From Mesorhizobium sp. M2A.F.Ca.ET.046.03.2.1 (lineage in GTDB: Bacteria > Pseudomonadota > Alphaproteobacteria > Rhizobiales > Rhizobiaceae), in assembly GCF_003952425.1 (NCBI RefSeq), contig NZ_CP034449.1:3410001-3474000 (forward strand): a stretch of DNA of 64,000 bases. Reading direction: 5' to 3'. Shown piece by piece: positions 10,946 to 23,463 of this stretch (its first letter is position 1; each line of letters begins with the position of its first letter). A model generated the notes under the pieces. The model made no database searches. It saw only the letters and a list, made by a program, of their open reading frames with translations, and was not told the origin of the DNA. The translations under genes were made by a program, and so were the position numbers.

Positions 10946-11761
10946 CTACGGGAAAAATTCTGGAAAATGGGTCTGCTTGGCTGGACGCAGAACGCTGTGG
11001 TTATTCAGCCGGCATTTCTGAAGCCTCTCCAAGACAAACAGCTTGCCTTCGCGCACGCTGTCTTCGAGCGGCTTCGGCTTCGCCAGATGCGCCGCAATCG
11101 CGCTGGCCAGCATGCAACCTGTCCCGCGCATCGATGTGGCAAGGCGCGGTGCATCGAAGCGGATGGGTTCGTGCCCGGAGCGTAACAGAATATCGGTCGA
11201 CCGGGTTCCCGACGCATGCCCACCCTTGATCAGCAGGGCTTGAGGGCCGGCGGCCAGCAGTCTTTTTCCTTGTTGGAGCGCTCCGTCCTCATCCACTGCC
11301 AGTTCGGAGCCACTAAGGAGCGCCAGTTCAGGGAGGTTGGGCGTGACAATGCAGCAAAGCGGCATAAGATCGCGCTTCATGGCAGCGATAGCGCCTGCTT
11401 GCAGAAGTGCGCGGCCTGAGGTGGAGGCCAGCACAGGGTCGAGTACTGCGGGGACATGCGGAAATTTGCGCAGCACTGCGGCAACGGCAACAATGATCTT
11501 GGCAGTCGCCAGCATGCCGATCTTGATTGTGGCCACGTCGTTGGCCTGCAGCGCGGCGCACATCTGATTGGCCACCAGGCTAGGTGGCGAATAATAGATT
11601 TCGATCACGGCGTCATGCGTTTGCACCGTTAGCGCTGTGACGGCGAGACAGGTGCGCACGCCAATGGCAGAGATCGTCTCGATATCGCGTGCAATTCCAG
11701 CACCGCCACTGGAGTCCGATCCACCGACGACAAGCACATGTGGTTCTCGCCTCAGCGCCAT
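10946..11761 (-). CDS. thiD: Hydroxymethylpyrimidine/phosphomethylpyrimidine kinase
   Basis: It phosphorylates HMP and then HMP-P to HMP-PP, the pyrimidine half of thiamine phosphate. The 271 residues show the ribokinase-fold signature GGSDSSGGAGI near the N-terminus (binding of substrate), DPVLAS in the middle and the catalytic RGTGCMLASAIA near the C-terminus. ATG 11761 (MALRREPH) is preferred; an ATG at 11782 would lengthen the overlap with thiE from 10 to 31 bases. It is the last gene of the thi operon, so its expression should follow the TPP riboswitch upstream of thiC. The C-terminal tail after LERLQKC is longer than usual. Confidence 0.93.
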   Translation of the reverse strand: MALRREPHVLVVGGSDSSGGAGIARDIETISAIGVRTCLAVTALTVQTHDAVIEIYYSPPSLVANQMCAALQANDVATIKIGMLATAKIIVAVAAVLRKFPHVPAVLDPVLASTSGRALLQAGAIAAMKRDLMPLCCIVTPNLPELALLSGSELAVDEDGALQQGKRLLAAGPQALLIKGGHASGTRSTDILLRSGHEPIRFDAPRLATSMRGTGCMLASAIAAHLAKPKPLEDSVREGKLFVLERLQKCRLNNHSVLRPAKQTHFPEFFP

Positions 11762-12357
11762 TGGTCCGTCTTTTCGATCCATTCTCGCGTGCGCGCCTCG
11801 GGGTCGTCGTTGAGCGTGATGTCGGTCACCACCGCCGCGCTGTCCGCGCCAGCCGCAAAGACACCGTCGAGCCGCTCAGGGTTGAGGCCACCAATGGCGA
11901 CCAATTGAAACGGCGCGACCTGGCGCTTCCATTCGCTGATCCGTTCGACCCCTTGCGGCGCCCATTTCATCTTCTTCAGGATGGTCGGATAGATGGGTCC
12001 AAGCGCTATGTAGTCAGGCTCGGCGGCCATCGCCGTTTCCAGCTCCTGATGATCATGTGTGCTCAGTCCGAGCCTTACGCCGGCTGCCCGTATCGCCAAG
12101 AGGTCAGCGGTCTGCAAATCCTCCTGGCCGAGATGTATGAAGTCGCAGCCTTCCTCGATTGCCAGGCGCCAGTGGTCGTTGACGATGAGTTGGCACTGGT
12201 ATCGAGCACACAAGGCCTTCGCGGTGCGGATCTCCGCGCGCAACCCAGCCTCATCCACGGTCTTGATGCGCAGTTGCAGAAGCCGGACTCCGAGTGGGAC
12301 CAGCCGTTCGATCCAGGCAGCGCTGTCGACGATCAGATAAAAGGGATCGAGCTTCAT
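11752..12357 (-). CDS. thiE: Thiamine phosphate synthase
   Basis: It joins HMP-PP to the thiazole phosphate carboxylate to give thiamine phosphate. The 201-residue TIM barrel has [15 protein letters not shown] (substrate-binding N-D), [28 protein letters not shown] and AIGGLNPE, in the family order. The start overlaps the thiG stop as ATGA (12354-12357), indicating translational coupling. Its length fits the rhizobial ThiE type. Confidence 0.93.
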   Translation of the reverse strand: MKLDPFYLIVDSAAWIERLVPLGVRLLQLRIKTVDEAGLRAEIRTAKALCARYQCQLIVNDHWRLAIEEGCDFIHLGQEDLQTADLLAIRAAGVRLGLSTHDHQELETAMAAEPDYIALGPIYPTILKKMKWAPQGVERISEWKRQVAPFQLVAIGGLNPERLDGVFAAGADSAAVVTDITLNDDPEARTREWIEKTDQWR

Positions 12358-13127
12358 GAAAAAACGGCCCTGCCGACCATCGGTGTCGATGGCACGGCGA
12401 CGTCGCGCGGTTCGAGCATTCCCGAACTGAACGCCTCACGACCGGCGTCGACCGCCTTACCGAAAGCACGCGCCATGCCGACCGGATATGCCGCCTTGGC
12501 GACCGCTGTGTTCAGGAGCACGGCGTCAAAGCCGAGTTCCATGACGGTGGCCGCGTGCGACGGCCGTCCGAGCCCCGCATCCACAATCAGCGGGACGCCA
12601 GGGAAATATCCGCGCATCGAGCGCAGCGCCGTCATGTTGACCGGTCCCAAGGCGGAACCGATCGGTGCGCACCACGGCATCAGGACCTTGCAGCCCGTTT
12701 CCAGCAGCCGCTCGGCGACAACGAGATCGTCGGTGGTATAGGGGAATACCGCAAAGCCGTCCTCGCACAGGATGCGGGCGGCTTCAACCAGACCGAACAC
12801 ATCCGGCTGTAGCGTGTCGTGATTGCCGATCACTTCGAGCTTGATCCAGTTGGTGCCGAAGACCTCGCGCGCCATTTTCGCGGTGGTGACGGCTTCCTTG
12901 ACGGAGAGGCAGCCGGCGGTATTGGGCAGGATTCTGGCGCCCAGCGAGCGGATCAACGACCAGAATTGTTCGCCGGCTCTACCGCCCGCCATCTCACGCC
13001 GCAACGAGACGGTCACCACCGACGTGCCCGACGCCTTGACTGCATCGGCAAGGATGGCCGGCGAAGGATATTGAGCGGTGCCGAGAAGCAGGCGCGACGA
13101 AAGCTCGGTTCCATAAAGCTCCAACAT
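12354..13127 (-). CDS. thiG: Thiazole synthase
   Basis: It forms the thiazole phosphate ring from deoxyxylulose 5-phosphate, dehydroglycine and ThiS thiocarboxylate. The 257-residue TIM barrel starts [18 protein letters not shown] and contains LPNTAGC, the Schiff-base lysine in [30 protein letters not shown] and [10 protein letters not shown]. All positions expected to be catalytic are present. It begins one base after the thiS stop. In this pathway dehydroglycine comes from ThiO acting on glycine, which agrees with thiO in the same operon and no thiH. Confidence 0.95.
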   Translation of the reverse strand: MLELYGTELSSRLLLGTAQYPSPAILADAVKASGTSVVTVSLRREMAGGRAGEQFWSLIRSLGARILPNTAGCLSVKEAVTTAKMAREVFGTNWIKLEVIGNHDTLQPDVFGLVEAARILCEDGFAVFPYTTDDLVVAERLLETGCKVLMPWCAPIGSALGPVNMTALRSMRGYFPGVPLIVDAGLGRPSHAATVMELGFDAVLLNTAVAKAAYPVGMARAFGKAVDAGREAFSSGMLEPRDVAVPSTPMVGRAVFS

Positions 13128-13294
13128 GCTAGCCGCCCTGCATGGGCGAGAGGATTTCGATCCGGTCGCCGTCGCTCAACTGGAACTCCGTGCGGTTGGC
13201 TTTGTGCACGAGGTCGCCGTTGACGGCGGTGGCGAGCCAATCGCCCTCATAGTCGAGCGCGGCAAGCAACTCGGCCAGCGTGGTGGCGGCAATC

Positions 13295-16343
<3,049 letters not shown>

Positions 16344-16380
16344 ATGCCTCAAGTTGAATGGGCCGGTGCTGCTTTGTCAA

Positions 16381-16410
16381 GCGCCTTCGGGCGCCTTCGG
16401 GCGCCTTCGG
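16381..16410 (+). repeat. Three tandem copies of a 10-base unit
   Basis: gcgccttcgg is repeated three times without change (16381-16410), upstream of the riboswitch on its coding strand. No function is known; slippage is the likely origin. Confidence 0.8.
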
Positions 16411-16469
16411 CCGGTGGCGACGTCCGGCGGCCGGCCGAGCGGAGAGCTCGCGCATGCATCGGGGACAAG

Positions 16470-16697
16470 TCACGCCCCGTAGACCAGGGCTGGAATGGCC
16501 AAAGTCTCATTCGCTTCGTGAAGGATGGAAAAACTGTATCGGCCATGTGCGTCGAGATCGACCGAGTAGCTCAGGCGGTCACGGATGTGGTTATCCTGGT
16601 CGAAGGCGACGATTTGCGGCTTCAGCGAGGTGATTTGCACCACGTCCAGGTAGATGGAGTTGCAGATATGATCTGGTCGTCGGGCTGGCAGGTGCAA
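16470..16697 (-). CDS. Short hypothetical protein, doubtful
   Basis: A 75-residue frame with protein-like composition in its second half (ITSLKPQIVAFDQDNHIRDR). No family was recognised, and no good ribosome site is seen. It may be a remnant of a longer gene. Confidence 0.2.
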   Translation of the reverse strand: MHLPARRPDHICNSIYLDVVQITSLKPQIVAFDQDNHIRDRLSYSVDLDAHGRYSFSILHEANETLAIPALVYGA

Positions 16698-17359
16698 GCG
16701 GCCGCTCTATTCAGGATGCGGCATCGGCGGCGTTCCCGATACCAATGATATCTTGCGGGCAACTTATGCAATCACCGGCTTCGTAAAACCCGACGGCGGC
16801 GGCCGTGTCCTGGCGCTGAGGATGTGCCGCTGTTCCAGCAGAGAAATCGCGTGGGCGCGGAGTTTTCGCTCTGCGAGGAAGAGTTGACGCAATCGTTTAG
16901 CTTGCTTGCAGTTCGTAGAGACCCGCCTTTGAAAGCAACTAAGCTATTGCATTGATATGTTGGTGCGCGATCGATCGCTACATAGCCGGCCGCCATTATC
17001 CGAGTATTGATCCGCCGGTGTTCGTGTTGCCGTATATGGCAATCCCTGCGAGATCGTCGCGGCCGGATCGGCCGCACCCTCTAGTCATAAAAGGGGAAGC
17101 GACCGAGAATTCCGCTGCCGAAAACTTCTCTGGCTTGGCTATGCATGCGGTAGATGAGATCGCCGCCTACCGCGACCTGGTCGAGGAAGGCATCGACGCC
17201 CAGTTCGGACAGCCTGGTTATCGCAATGCGTTAGCGGCTCAGACTTGCGGTCTCGAGAGCGGCCTTTGGGGGTCACCTCTTTTTTGTTTCAGAGGTTGGA
17301 AGACGGCTGCTCGTTACCCAATAGAAATGGCGACTACGGAACGCGATCGATCGCGGCCA
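16698..17359. other. Intergenic, possibly with gene remnants
   Basis: No gene can be supported. One plus-strand frame around 17095-17240 looks protein-like (SGLAMHAVDEIAAYRDLVEE) but lacks a start, a family and a plausible end, since its continuation is antisense to the gene at 17360-17623. Confidence 0.3.
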
Positions 17360-17623
17360 TCAGGAAACACCTGTCTTCGGCTCAACCTCGACATGGCGTC
17401 CGATCGACCGCAGATATACAGCTATCTCGTCCATGAGATGATCGCGTTCGCCGTAGATCTCAGCAATCCTGCGCAGCTGTGGCTCGACGGACCTCCGTTG
17501 CGCCGGCGTCAAATCAGCATCGCCAAAGACATATCCCAAGTTGCCAATCGCGCAAATGTTGCAGCCGGCCTCCACAACTGCTTGCACGAATGCCGGAATG
17601 TCTTTTTCTTGCATAGTCTTCAT
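17360..17623 (-). CDS. Small conserved-looking hypothetical protein
   Basis: An 87-residue product starting MKTMQEKDIPAFVQAVVEAG. ATG 17623 follows GAGAGG at a good distance; the frame is open further upstream but with low-quality sequence. It has a helical composition with a C-terminal LMDEIAVYLRSIGRHVEVEP and two cysteines (AGCNICAIG). I recognise it only as the kind of small protein common in rhizobial symbiosis regions. No function is claimed. Confidence 0.5.
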   Translation of the reverse strand: MKTMQEKDIPAFVQAVVEAGCNICAIGNLGYVFGDADLTPAQRRSVEPQLRRIAEIYGERDHLMDEIAVYLRSIGRHVEVEPKTGVS

Positions 17624-18717
17624 GTCGAACCTCTCGTGAATGGCGTGCTTGCGCGCCCATGCTGCCTTTTCAGCGTGTCCTCTGGGCGGCGCAAGCCTTG
17701 AGCGTAATTGTGCCGGGCAACCTCGACTATCCCGTCTGCCACGCTCTTTAGAGTCGGTGGGGTCTGGTGATTGCAGGCTGGGCCACTCAAAAGCCTGCAA
17801 GAAGAAAGTCATGGCGACCATTGCTCAAGATCGCGAGGGTGCGTGCAAGACCTTCCGTTGGCAGTCATGCACGCTCACCCAGCAACTGGGTATTGAGCAA
17901 CTGGGTCTCACGTCGCGGGTCTCGTGTGCTTCACAGCCGAAAATAAGGTACCACCGTGGCTATTCTCAAGTGCAGGCTACCTCTTCAGGACACGGCGGAG
18001 TGCCTTCCGACGCACCCCTGGTGCAACGTGCGACCTAACGAGACACATCTCGTTCGCGTTCCCTCGACCTTTCTTCGTATTGCTGCTTGCCCTGCGATTT
18101 CAGGCCCTCTGCTAGCTTCTCGGCCGCTCTTTGGCCTGCAATGTCACTATTCAAGATCATATCCGACATCCCTGGATGGTCATAACCGTAATGCGCATGC
18201 AGTTTCCCTCACGAGCAGCGCCTATCCGTCGATTAGTTCGTCTTCCGGAACCCGAAGCCCTTTTTATCCGGCGTACCTATCCACCATTCAACCGGTATAC
18301 CTTTCCCAACTTTGGCGGACCATTTACCTCAGGCATGATCATCTCGCGTGACATTTTTTTTTGGCGCCATCATCGCACGTGGCATTTTCTAAAAACCAAG
18401 ACGTGTCAATTTGTAAAATCAAGGATGCGGCCGCGCCCGTTGCGAGGATTTGCAGGTAGCTCTTCAGCCCCAACACGATGTGTGAGGCGGCGGTGGAAAA
18501 GGCAACCGACGGCGTCGACGCGTCCTTTGATGATCGCAAGCGATATGCTTCGTCGCGAGCCCAGATTGCGGTCTCGGGCACAAGGCGAGATCACAGTTCT
18601 GCGATCTGTGGTAACGCGAGCCCGCAAAGCGCCGCTGCGGCCACCGCTTTTGGAATCTGGACGAGATTCGTCGTCGTCTGAGATCAGTTGATCGAGCAGT
18701 TCGCGCGCGCGGGACGC
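17624..18717. other. Intergenic
   Basis: About 1.1 kb with no supported gene. It contains a short direct repeat (agcaactgggt at about 17882 and 17898). The right end may hold the unreadable 5' part of the scpB remnant. Confidence 0.3.
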
Positions 18718-19242
18718 GCTTGCGGTGCAGTCTCTCCCGCGAGCTCGCCCGTGACCTTCTCATCGACGACATCCGAGAGCTGCGCGGACGGCCCTATGAC
18801 CTCGTCGCTGTCGCCGGCGGCTGGAAGCACCTGACACGGCCGGCCTATGCCGATGCCATCCGCGCCTGCGGAAGCAGCGGGCGTGCCGTGGACCTGACGT
18901 GGTCGGACGTGCTGATGCTGATGTGCATCGGCACTTCCAGCCGATTACCCGCGCCGAATTGTCGTCGGTTTTCGGGAAGTAATCAGTCGCGACCTGATCG
19001 GCCATCTGCGGCACCGGCCTGATCGCGTCGAACCCGCGCAGTCCGACGCCCGGCGCTCCCTACACCTATGTGACGACAAAAGCGTCCTGCTCGAGTTCGG
19101 CCTCGACACGCTTCGCGATCTCCCGGACTGCGAGGCGCTCGAGGATGCCGGGCTGCTGAGCAGAGATGAGCTGCTTGCTGGTGAAATTATGCCAGAGTTG
19201 GCTAGTGGCCATGAGGATGCGGGTTTGGATACGGAGGAATAG
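18718..19242 (+). pseudogene. scpB-like gene remnant (segregation and condensation protein B)
   Basis: Successive frames rebuild an ScpB-like protein: ARDLLIDDIRELRGRPYDLV, AVAGGWKHLTRPAYADAIR, DLTWSDVLMLMCIG, then in a new frame FQPITRAELSSVFGK, DLIGHL, next PTPGAPYTYVTTKA in a third frame, and LEFGLDTLRDLPDCEALEDA, GLLSRDELLAGEI, ending TAG at 19242. At least three shifts are present, so it is dead. Chromosomal ScpB works with SMC/ScpA; this divergent type occurs on rhizobial accessory DNA. Confidence 0.75.
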
Positions 19243-19750
19243 CTTGGCGCTGCAGACGCTGTGGCCACCGGGCTTGCGAGTGCTTCCAGCTTTCCATAGC
19301 GAATCTAGCGCGCCCAAGGGCGTCCGAAATTTGTAGGCAAATTTCGGACATGGACACGGTCAGCGACGTCAAGCAGGCAGCGGTATGCGGCCTCTGCACC
19401 GCTGTCGCCCAAAAATTCGTGGCCATGGGCAAGCCCCACTTGAGACCCCCAGAGAGAACGCTCGTGAGCGATGGAAACGGTTTTGGTCCAAAGCTTGATA
19501 CAGATGGCCTGCAGATGGGTGTAGGGTTTCAAAGCGCTCGAAGACGCGCCTTCGCAGAGTTAAAAGTCCGCGACGAACTCGTGTGTCGTTTGTCGCCAAC
19601 TGCAAATTCGATAGTTAGCGCAATTATACTGCGCCGAGTCTGCCATCTCGAGCCCCAAGGGTTTGTGAGGCCTCTCGGCTCACCACCGCCTTTGCTAACC
19701 GCCGTGATTCCAAAGACGCGTGCCTTTACGGAGGGGGTCAAACGGCCTAT
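19243..19750. other. Intergenic
   Basis: No supported gene. It lies between the scpB remnant and the toxin-antitoxin operon and should contain the promoter of the latter. Confidence 0.3.
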
Positions 19751-19777
19751 ATTATTCTTTATAAGGAGAAGAATAAT
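19751..19777 (+). promoter_or_regulatory. Perfect inverted repeat over the ribosome site and start codon of the antitoxin gene
   Basis: ATTATTCTT (19751-19759) and AAGAATAAT (19769-19777) are perfect 9-base complements, separated by a 9-base loop that holds the AAGGAG ribosome site. The right arm includes the AT of the start codon at 19776. It could be a dimer operator for autorepression, or an RNA hairpin limiting translation. Confidence 0.7.
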
Positions 19778-20426
19778 GGGCACACTTGCTCGCATCTACA
19801 CCCCCGCAGAGGCAGCCGCCGTCAGCGGGATAGGAATCAAGGCCGTGCACAATGCGATCGACAAACGCATTGTCGATACTGTGCCAAGCACTGCTCGGCG
19901 CATCGGTGGGGTCGTCCGACGGGCATTGACCGGCGAGGATTTGCTGCGGCTCAAGCTTTGGTATGGCGTGGGTGCGACATTGCCCGCTGATCGTCGCTAC
20001 CGCCTGTTCGAGGAAATCAAAGCTGCCCCAAGGGCCAAGACCGTAAGGGCCGACGACCTGCTGATCGTCGACGTCGCCGAGGCACGTAAACAGCTCAAAG
20101 CGCGCATCGTGGATCTTGATGAAGCGGAGGCCGCCATCGGCCGCGTTAAAGGGGTGATGGGCGGAGAGCCTGTCTTCAAAGGAACCCGCATCCCTGTTCG
20201 TATGATCACGACGATGCTAGCGCAGGGCGCAGATGAAGCGGAGGTTCTGGAGGGATATCCGAAGCTAACGCCGCGCGTGATTGAGCTCGCCAGAATGTGG
20301 GTCGCCGCGCACCCGGTTCGTGGGCGGCCTAAGAAGCTGGTCGAGCAGGGCGTGAAAATAAAGTCGTCGAAGCGCGTGGTTTTGAAGGGCGACCCAGGTC
20401 CGTCGGCCAGGTCGAGACGCGTGTGA
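19776..20426 (+). CDS. DUF433 protein with N-terminal HTH, probable antitoxin
   Basis: The 216 residues have an N-terminal helix-turn-helix-like part (YTPAEAAAVSGIGIKAVHNAID) and a C-terminal DUF433 domain (KGVMGGEPVFKGTRIPVRMI, GADEAEVLEGYPKLTPRVIE). The start ATG 19776 has AAGGAG in front of it. DUF433 proteins are typically encoded just before PIN-like DUF5615 proteins as VapBC-related toxin-antitoxin pairs; here the partner begins 4 bases after the stop. The antitoxin probably binds its own promoter (see the inverted repeat) and neutralises the toxin. Confidence 0.85.
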   Translation: MGTLARIYTPAEAAAVSGIGIKAVHNAIDKRIVDTVPSTARRIGGVVRRALTGEDLLRLKLWYGVGATLPADRRYRLFEEIKAAPRAKTVRADDLLIVDVAEARKQLKARIVDLDEAEAAIGRVKGVMGGEPVFKGTRIPVRMITTMLAQGADEAEVLEGYPKLTPRVIELARMWVAAHPVRGRPKKLVEQGVKIKSSKRVVLKGDPGPSARSRRV

Positions 20427-20430
20427 CCTC

Positions 20431-20808
20431 GTGAGGTTTCTGATCGATGAGTGCCTGCACACGTCTCTGGTTGCGGTAGCCCAAGAACGCGGACATGAAG
20501 CAAACCACGTCAACTGGCTTGGGCTAAGCGGCGAAACCGACTGGGACCTCATGCCGCTCATTATCGATGAGGATTTCACCTTCGTCACCAACAATGCTAA
20601 GGACTTCAGGAAGCTCTATGCCAAAGAACCGGTTCACGCCGGCCTGATTATCGTCGTCCCTCAGGTCGGGCCTGAAAAACAGAGAGAGCTCTTCGATGCT
20701 CTCCTCGAGGATCTTGGCCCAGAGGAATTCCTGATTAATGAAGTTATCGAAATCGAGATCGAAAACGGCATTGCAATCGTAACACGATACGATCTGCCGT
20801 CGCCCTAG
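20431..20808 (+). CDS. DUF5615 PIN-like protein, probable toxin
   Basis: The 125 residues begin at GTG 20431, four bases after the DUF433 gene. The start MRFLIDECLHTSL carries the first PIN acid (D), followed by DWDLMPLIIDEDFTFVTNNAKDF with further acidic residues of the PIN/Mut7-C-like nuclease site. Predicted role: ribonuclease toxin of a stability or defence module. Both residues and pairing fit; the RNA target is unknown. Confidence 0.85.
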   Translation: MRFLIDECLHTSLVAVAQERGHEANHVNWLGLSGETDWDLMPLIIDEDFTFVTNNAKDFRKLYAKEPVHAGLIIVVPQVGPEKQRELFDALLEDLGPEEFLINEVIEIEIENGIAIVTRYDLPSP

Positions 20809-20829
20809 CTGAGGCTGCGCGATCTCCGC

Positions 20830-23463
20830 TTATGACCGACCCGGTTGCCAGTCGCTCATCTGCAAAATGTTACCGCCGAGTTTTGCAAACGCGCGTTGGC
20901 GGCAGGAGAAAACGAGAATCTGCTGATCGTGTGATTGACGATGCAAAGCGTCGAACATGCGCTCGATGCGGTCGTCATCGGAATAAACCAAAGCGTCATC
21001 CAGGATAACCGGTGTGGGTCGGCCGTCGCGGGCAAGCAAACGGGCGAAGGCCAGACGTGTCAGAACCGAAAGCTGTTCTCGCATGCCGCCACTCAACCTA
21101 TCGACATCCTCATCCTGACCATTGCGGCGAACGGTCTGTGGCAACAGTGTGTTCTCGTCGAACACTATGGAGATGTCATCGAATAGCAATCCAAGCAGCG
21201 GTCGCAGCTCGGACATGACCGGCTTCAGATAAAGATCGCGTGCCGTCGAGCGCGCAGCGACCAGCGTCGTGCGCAGCCGGTCGAGGACGGCTTTTTCGAA
21301 TTCGAAGCGTCTCGCTCGCTCTCCAGCGATTTCCAATTTTTCTGTGGCCTCGCGCAAAGCTTCTTCCACCGCGTCGTCGGACCGAGTGCGAATATGGCCA
21401 TTGAGATCGGCCAGGGTTACACGCAACTGACTTGCTTCCTGTGTGGCGGCATCCTGAACCGAACGGGCGCGGCGCAGAACGGCTTCAGCGCTGGTGAGAT
21501 CGCGAGCGCCGTCGCGCAGGGGAGCAGCGCGCATTTCGGCCGCTTCGCGCAGCTTTTGTCGTGCGGTGGCCTCGGTGAGCAGCAAGCGCCCCTTTTCCTC
21601 GCGCGCTGCATCGGGTCCCAATATGACCTCGAGGCTGGTCAGTTCCGCCTGGATGGTGACATAAGCCGTCTCCGCAGCCATGACAGCCTCGTCGGCATGG
21701 CTGCGCAAAGGCAAGGCCTCGCGCACGCTGTTGCGTGTTGTCGCCACACGCTGCTCGGCTGCGGCATGATGTTGCCGGATCTGTTCTGGATCGACTTTGA
21801 GTTCGAGGTCCCCGGCCCCGAGGGCACTCAGACGAGCAAGCTCCTCGTGTAATTGCTGTATCCCCTTGGGCGCGAGATCGGCAAGTCGCTGACGCGCCAA
21901 GCCCAGTTCGGTAGCTTTGTCGCGCGCTTCCACTAGGCGCTGGCGTGCCGTCCTGAGGCTATCGACACCGAGGGACGCAAGCAGGCTGCGGTGCTTCGCT
22001 TCGGCGTCTTCGATGGTCCGGTCGGCCTGCTGCGGCCGATTCGATCGCAGGGTCAAGGCTCCGATGCCGGCAATATCCAGGCGTACGGTGCCAGCAAAGC
22101 TTTGGTCTTCTGCATGGGGCAAGGGCTTGGCATCGATGGTCACCAAATCGGCGGCGCCGTCCCGGTATTCCATGCATAGCGTCGGCAGGGTTGCCAGGTG
22201 AGCTGCACGAAGGCTGGCGATCTCGATTTCGAGCGCCTGGAGTTGCTCGACAGCTTGTTCCGGCACCGCCAGCATCGCCAGTGCTGCCTCTCCATCTTCG
22301 ATCTGGGTTCTGGCGACTTCGGCTTGTTTCAACCGGTTGTCCGAGCCGGCCAGTTGTTCGGCAGCGTCACGCGCCAAAAGAGTCGCATCCAGCCGCGCGA
22401 GCAATTCGCGTGCTTCGCGCTCTTCCAGTTCGGCTGCTTGAACTTCGCCCATCGCTTGTTCGTTTTCGGCAATGGCAGAAGCGCGCCGATCGAGAACCTC
22501 ACTGCGGCGAAGCTGCGCAATCGTCGACTGCTGGCGCAAATCCGTGGCTCGTTTGAGCGCGGTCCGAAAACTATCGAGGGCCTGCTGCGCCGCGTCGTGG
22601 TGAATTGCGGCAAGGGCAGCTTCCGCCTCGGCGGCTTTCAAGGCTTCGCTGTGCGATTTGGCGGCCTCGACTGCGGCTTCCGCGGCCGAGATGGCTTCCC
22701 GCCGAGTGGCGCCTTCTTCGGGGTTTTCAAGCTCAGACAGACGCGCCAACGCCATGCGCCGCTTGTCGAGCGAATCGCGCAGACCGGTGACTTCGGCGCT
22801 GAGACGCTGCTCGTCTTTCACCAGCTTGTCACGCTCGTCGAGCGCTGCCGCATAGAGACCGCCGCTCTTGGGACGCAGCGTTGACGTAACCAGGCTATAG
22901 AGTTCTTCTTCACATGCCGCGGCGATTTCGGCCATGCGTCGCCCGCCGGTCAGGGCTTCAACTTCCCCCTGAACCGAGGACAGTAGGCTTTCGCGCACGC
23001 GTTTTTCGCCGTCCTCCTCGCTTTTGCTGCGCCTTTCGATGCCGGTGACCCCTTGGCGAACCCAGAGCAATCCTGCCGGTCCTGCGCTTCCGCCATGGAT
23101 TAGTTTGCCGATAAAGGCTTCGGCCTCATCGGCTTGAGCCAACAGTCGCCCGCCGTCGAGGTCAATAACGCTGGCCAGCCTGCCGCCATAAAACTGCTTG
23201 GCAAGTCGATAGCGTCCTTCTGAAGTGGTGATGTCGGCCTCCACCACCGGATTGCCCCCACTGTAAGGCCGCAACAGTCGCACGCCTTCGGGTGTGCCCG
23301 TGTGAGGCTGGAAAAAGAGTGCGTGCAGCGCTTCGAAGAAGGTTGATTTGCCGAACTCATTGACCGCGCAAAGCACGTTGACGCCGTCGCCGATGTTTTC
23401 GATGGCGACGCCTTGCCCGGCGAACCGTTTGACGTTGTGGAGCCGAAGGGCCGTAAGTTTCAT
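20830..23463 (-). CDS. YhaN-like SMC/Rad50-type ATPase
   Basis: The 877 residues start MKLTALRLHNVKRFAGQG. There is a P-loop of the form NEFGKSTFFEALHALFF (~residues 35-50), long coiled coils, a beta-rich insert in the middle (TLCMEYRDGAADLVTIDAKP), and at the C-terminus the ABC signature RLSGGMREQLSVLTRLAFAR, Walker B PVILDDALVYSDDDR, and a switch histidine region. A CxxC zinc hook is absent, unlike SbcC/Rad50; the beta insert instead resembles the YhaN (AAA_27) type. Its ATG overlaps the stop of the phosphoesterase gene as ATGA, so the two are coupled like sbcD-sbcC and yhaO-yhaN. It probably feeds DNA ends to the nuclease. Confidence 0.85.
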   Translation of the reverse strand: MKLTALRLHNVKRFAGQGVAIENIGDGVNVLCAVNEFGKSTFFEALHALFFQPHTGTPEGVRLLRPYSGGNPVVEADITTSEGRYRLAKQFYGGRLASVIDLDGGRLLAQADEAEAFIGKLIHGGSAGPAGLLWVRQGVTGIERRSKSEEDGEKRVRESLLSSVQGEVEALTGGRRMAEIAAACEEELYSLVTSTLRPKSGGLYAAALDERDKLVKDEQRLSAEVTGLRDSLDKRRMALARLSELENPEEGATRREAISAAEAAVEAAKSHSEALKAAEAEAALAAIHHDAAQQALDSFRTALKRATDLRQQSTIAQLRRSEVLDRRASAIAENEQAMGEVQAAELEEREARELLARLDATLLARDAAEQLAGSDNRLKQAEVARTQIEDGEAALAMLAVPEQAVEQLQALEIEIASLRAAHLATLPTLCMEYRDGAADLVTIDAKPLPHAEDQSFAGTVRLDIAGIGALTLRSNRPQQADRTIEDAEAKHRSLLASLGVDSLRTARQRLVEARDKATELGLARQRLADLAPKGIQQLHEELARLSALGAGDLELKVDPEQIRQHHAAAEQRVATTRNSVREALPLRSHADEAVMAAETAYVTIQAELTSLEVILGPDAAREEKGRLLLTEATARQKLREAAEMRAAPLRDGARDLTSAEAVLRRARSVQDAATQEASQLRVTLADLNGHIRTRSDDAVEEALREATEKLEIAGERARRFEFEKAVLDRLRTTLVAARSTARDLYLKPVMSELRPLLGLLFDDISIVFDENTLLPQTVRRNGQDEDVDRLSGGMREQLSVLTRLAFARLLARDGRPTPVILDDALVYSDDDRIERMFDALHRQSHDQQILVFSCRQRAFAKLGGNILQMSDWQPGRS

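Noticed and set aside
16952..17701. Plus-strand frame of 249 codons
   Set aside because: Its second half is antisense to the small gene 17360-17623 and it has no family or good ribosome site; only the 17095-17240 stretch looks protein-like.
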